Below are positions 23,292 to 23,480 of a stretch of DNA of 23,480 bases, one piece after another. The position numbers were made by a program, and so were the translations under genes. Position 1 is the stretch's first letter, and each line of letters opens with the position of its first letter. The stretch spans positions 1 through 23,480 of the forward strand of contig CAKPAV010000001.1 in NCBI GenBank assembly GCA_934133115.1. Reading direction: 5' to 3'. A model generated the notes under the pieces. That model did not search any database, had not been told where the DNA came from, and worked only from the letters and a program-made list of their open reading frames with translations. The stretch comes from an uncultured Bacilli bacterium (GTDB taxonomy: Bacteria > Bacillota_I > Bacilli_A > RFN20 > CAG-826).

Positions 23292-23324
23292 AATAATAAT
23301 ATTGTGACTCAAGGAAGTGAGAAA

Positions 23325-23480
23325 ATGTCTGCTAGTAAAATACTTGGGCGTGACCAAAGTTTCGCACGTGCTGTCAATAATGATTTAGTAATTCGCGCAT
23401 TAAGAGAAAATGATGAATCAGCAACTGATCTTGCTAAAAAACTAAATCTTTCTAATGCCGCAATGACATCGATTTTGCGC
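23325..23480 (+). CDS. ROK-family transcriptional regulator, N-terminal part (cut by window edge)
   Basis: The first 52 codons of a gene that runs off the right edge without a stop. The ATG follows AAGGAAGTGAG at normal spacing. The encoded helix-turn-helix region is strikingly like that of the operon's own regulator: from Gly8 on, 30 of 45 aligned residues are identical, including the DQS-AR-VNN lead-in, SATDLA and the AA--SIL recognition region. It is therefore a paralog of the regulator at 13992-15149. The ROK effector domain is outside the window. It may regulate this locus, a neighbouring one beyond the edge, or both. Confidence 0.85.
   Translation, partial: MSASKILGRDQSFARAVNNDLVIRALRENDESATDLAKKLNLSNAAMTSILR

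Noticed and set aside
1..23480. tRNA, rRNA, CRISPR array, insertion sequence or prophage genes
   Set aside because: None found. The long gene-dense operon leaves no room for arrays, and no transposase or recombinase motif or terminal inverted repeats are visible.

Overview
The window is A+T-rich DNA using the standard code: nagB ends in TGA, and tryptophan is encoded by TGG. Low GC, purine-rich Shine-Dalgarno sites, lipobox lipoproteins and the absence of any cell-wall (LPXTG-type) anchor on the surface proteins suggest a member of Bacillota/Bacilli. A gut relative of the Mollicutes (Acholeplasma/Izemoplasma/RF39-like) that keeps the standard code is my best guess. This placement is an inference, since no rRNA or marker set is present.

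Layout. (a) 1-104: two copies of a 12-bp palindrome and a terminator. (b) 105-1369: glyA (serine hydroxymethyltransferase) on the minus strand with its own promoter. (c) 1396-21420: a minus-strand operon of 13 genes read right to left, with junctions from an 11-nt overlap to a 26-nt gap and a strong terminator at 1396-1438. In transcription order the genes are GH16 lipoprotein, two sugar ABC permeases, a 984-aa GLUG/Ig-like lipoprotein, a ROK repressor, an MsmK/MalK-type ATPase, an Ig-like repeat lipoprotein, a phosphohexomutase, a GH94-type phosphorylase, nagB, nagA, a leucine-rich-repeat lipoprotein and a secreted GH84 beta-N-acetylglucosaminidase with two CBM32-like domains. (d) 21392-21588: the divergent control region. 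(e) 21589-23090: the solute-binding lipoprotein of the same transporter, on the plus strand, with its own terminator. (f) 23325 to the right edge: the first 52 codons of a second ROK regulator, closely similar to the first.

How the genes fit together: this looks like a Gram-positive-type polysaccharide utilisation locus for a GlcNAc-containing beta-glycan. GH16 and GH84 act outside the membrane, and the three non-catalytic lipoproteins probably bind the substrate or target surface. The ABC importer takes up oligosaccharides. The cytoplasmic phosphorylase cleaves them with phosphate, the mutase converts the sugar 1-phosphate to a 6-phosphate, and NagA and NagB convert GlcNAc-6-P to fructose-6-P, ammonia and acetate. 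No hexosamine kinase or PTS is present, so the locus appears built around phosphorolysis. The natural glycan is not determined by the sequence. Chitin-type oligosaccharides, a chitin/beta-glucan fungal wall or host glycans are all possible.
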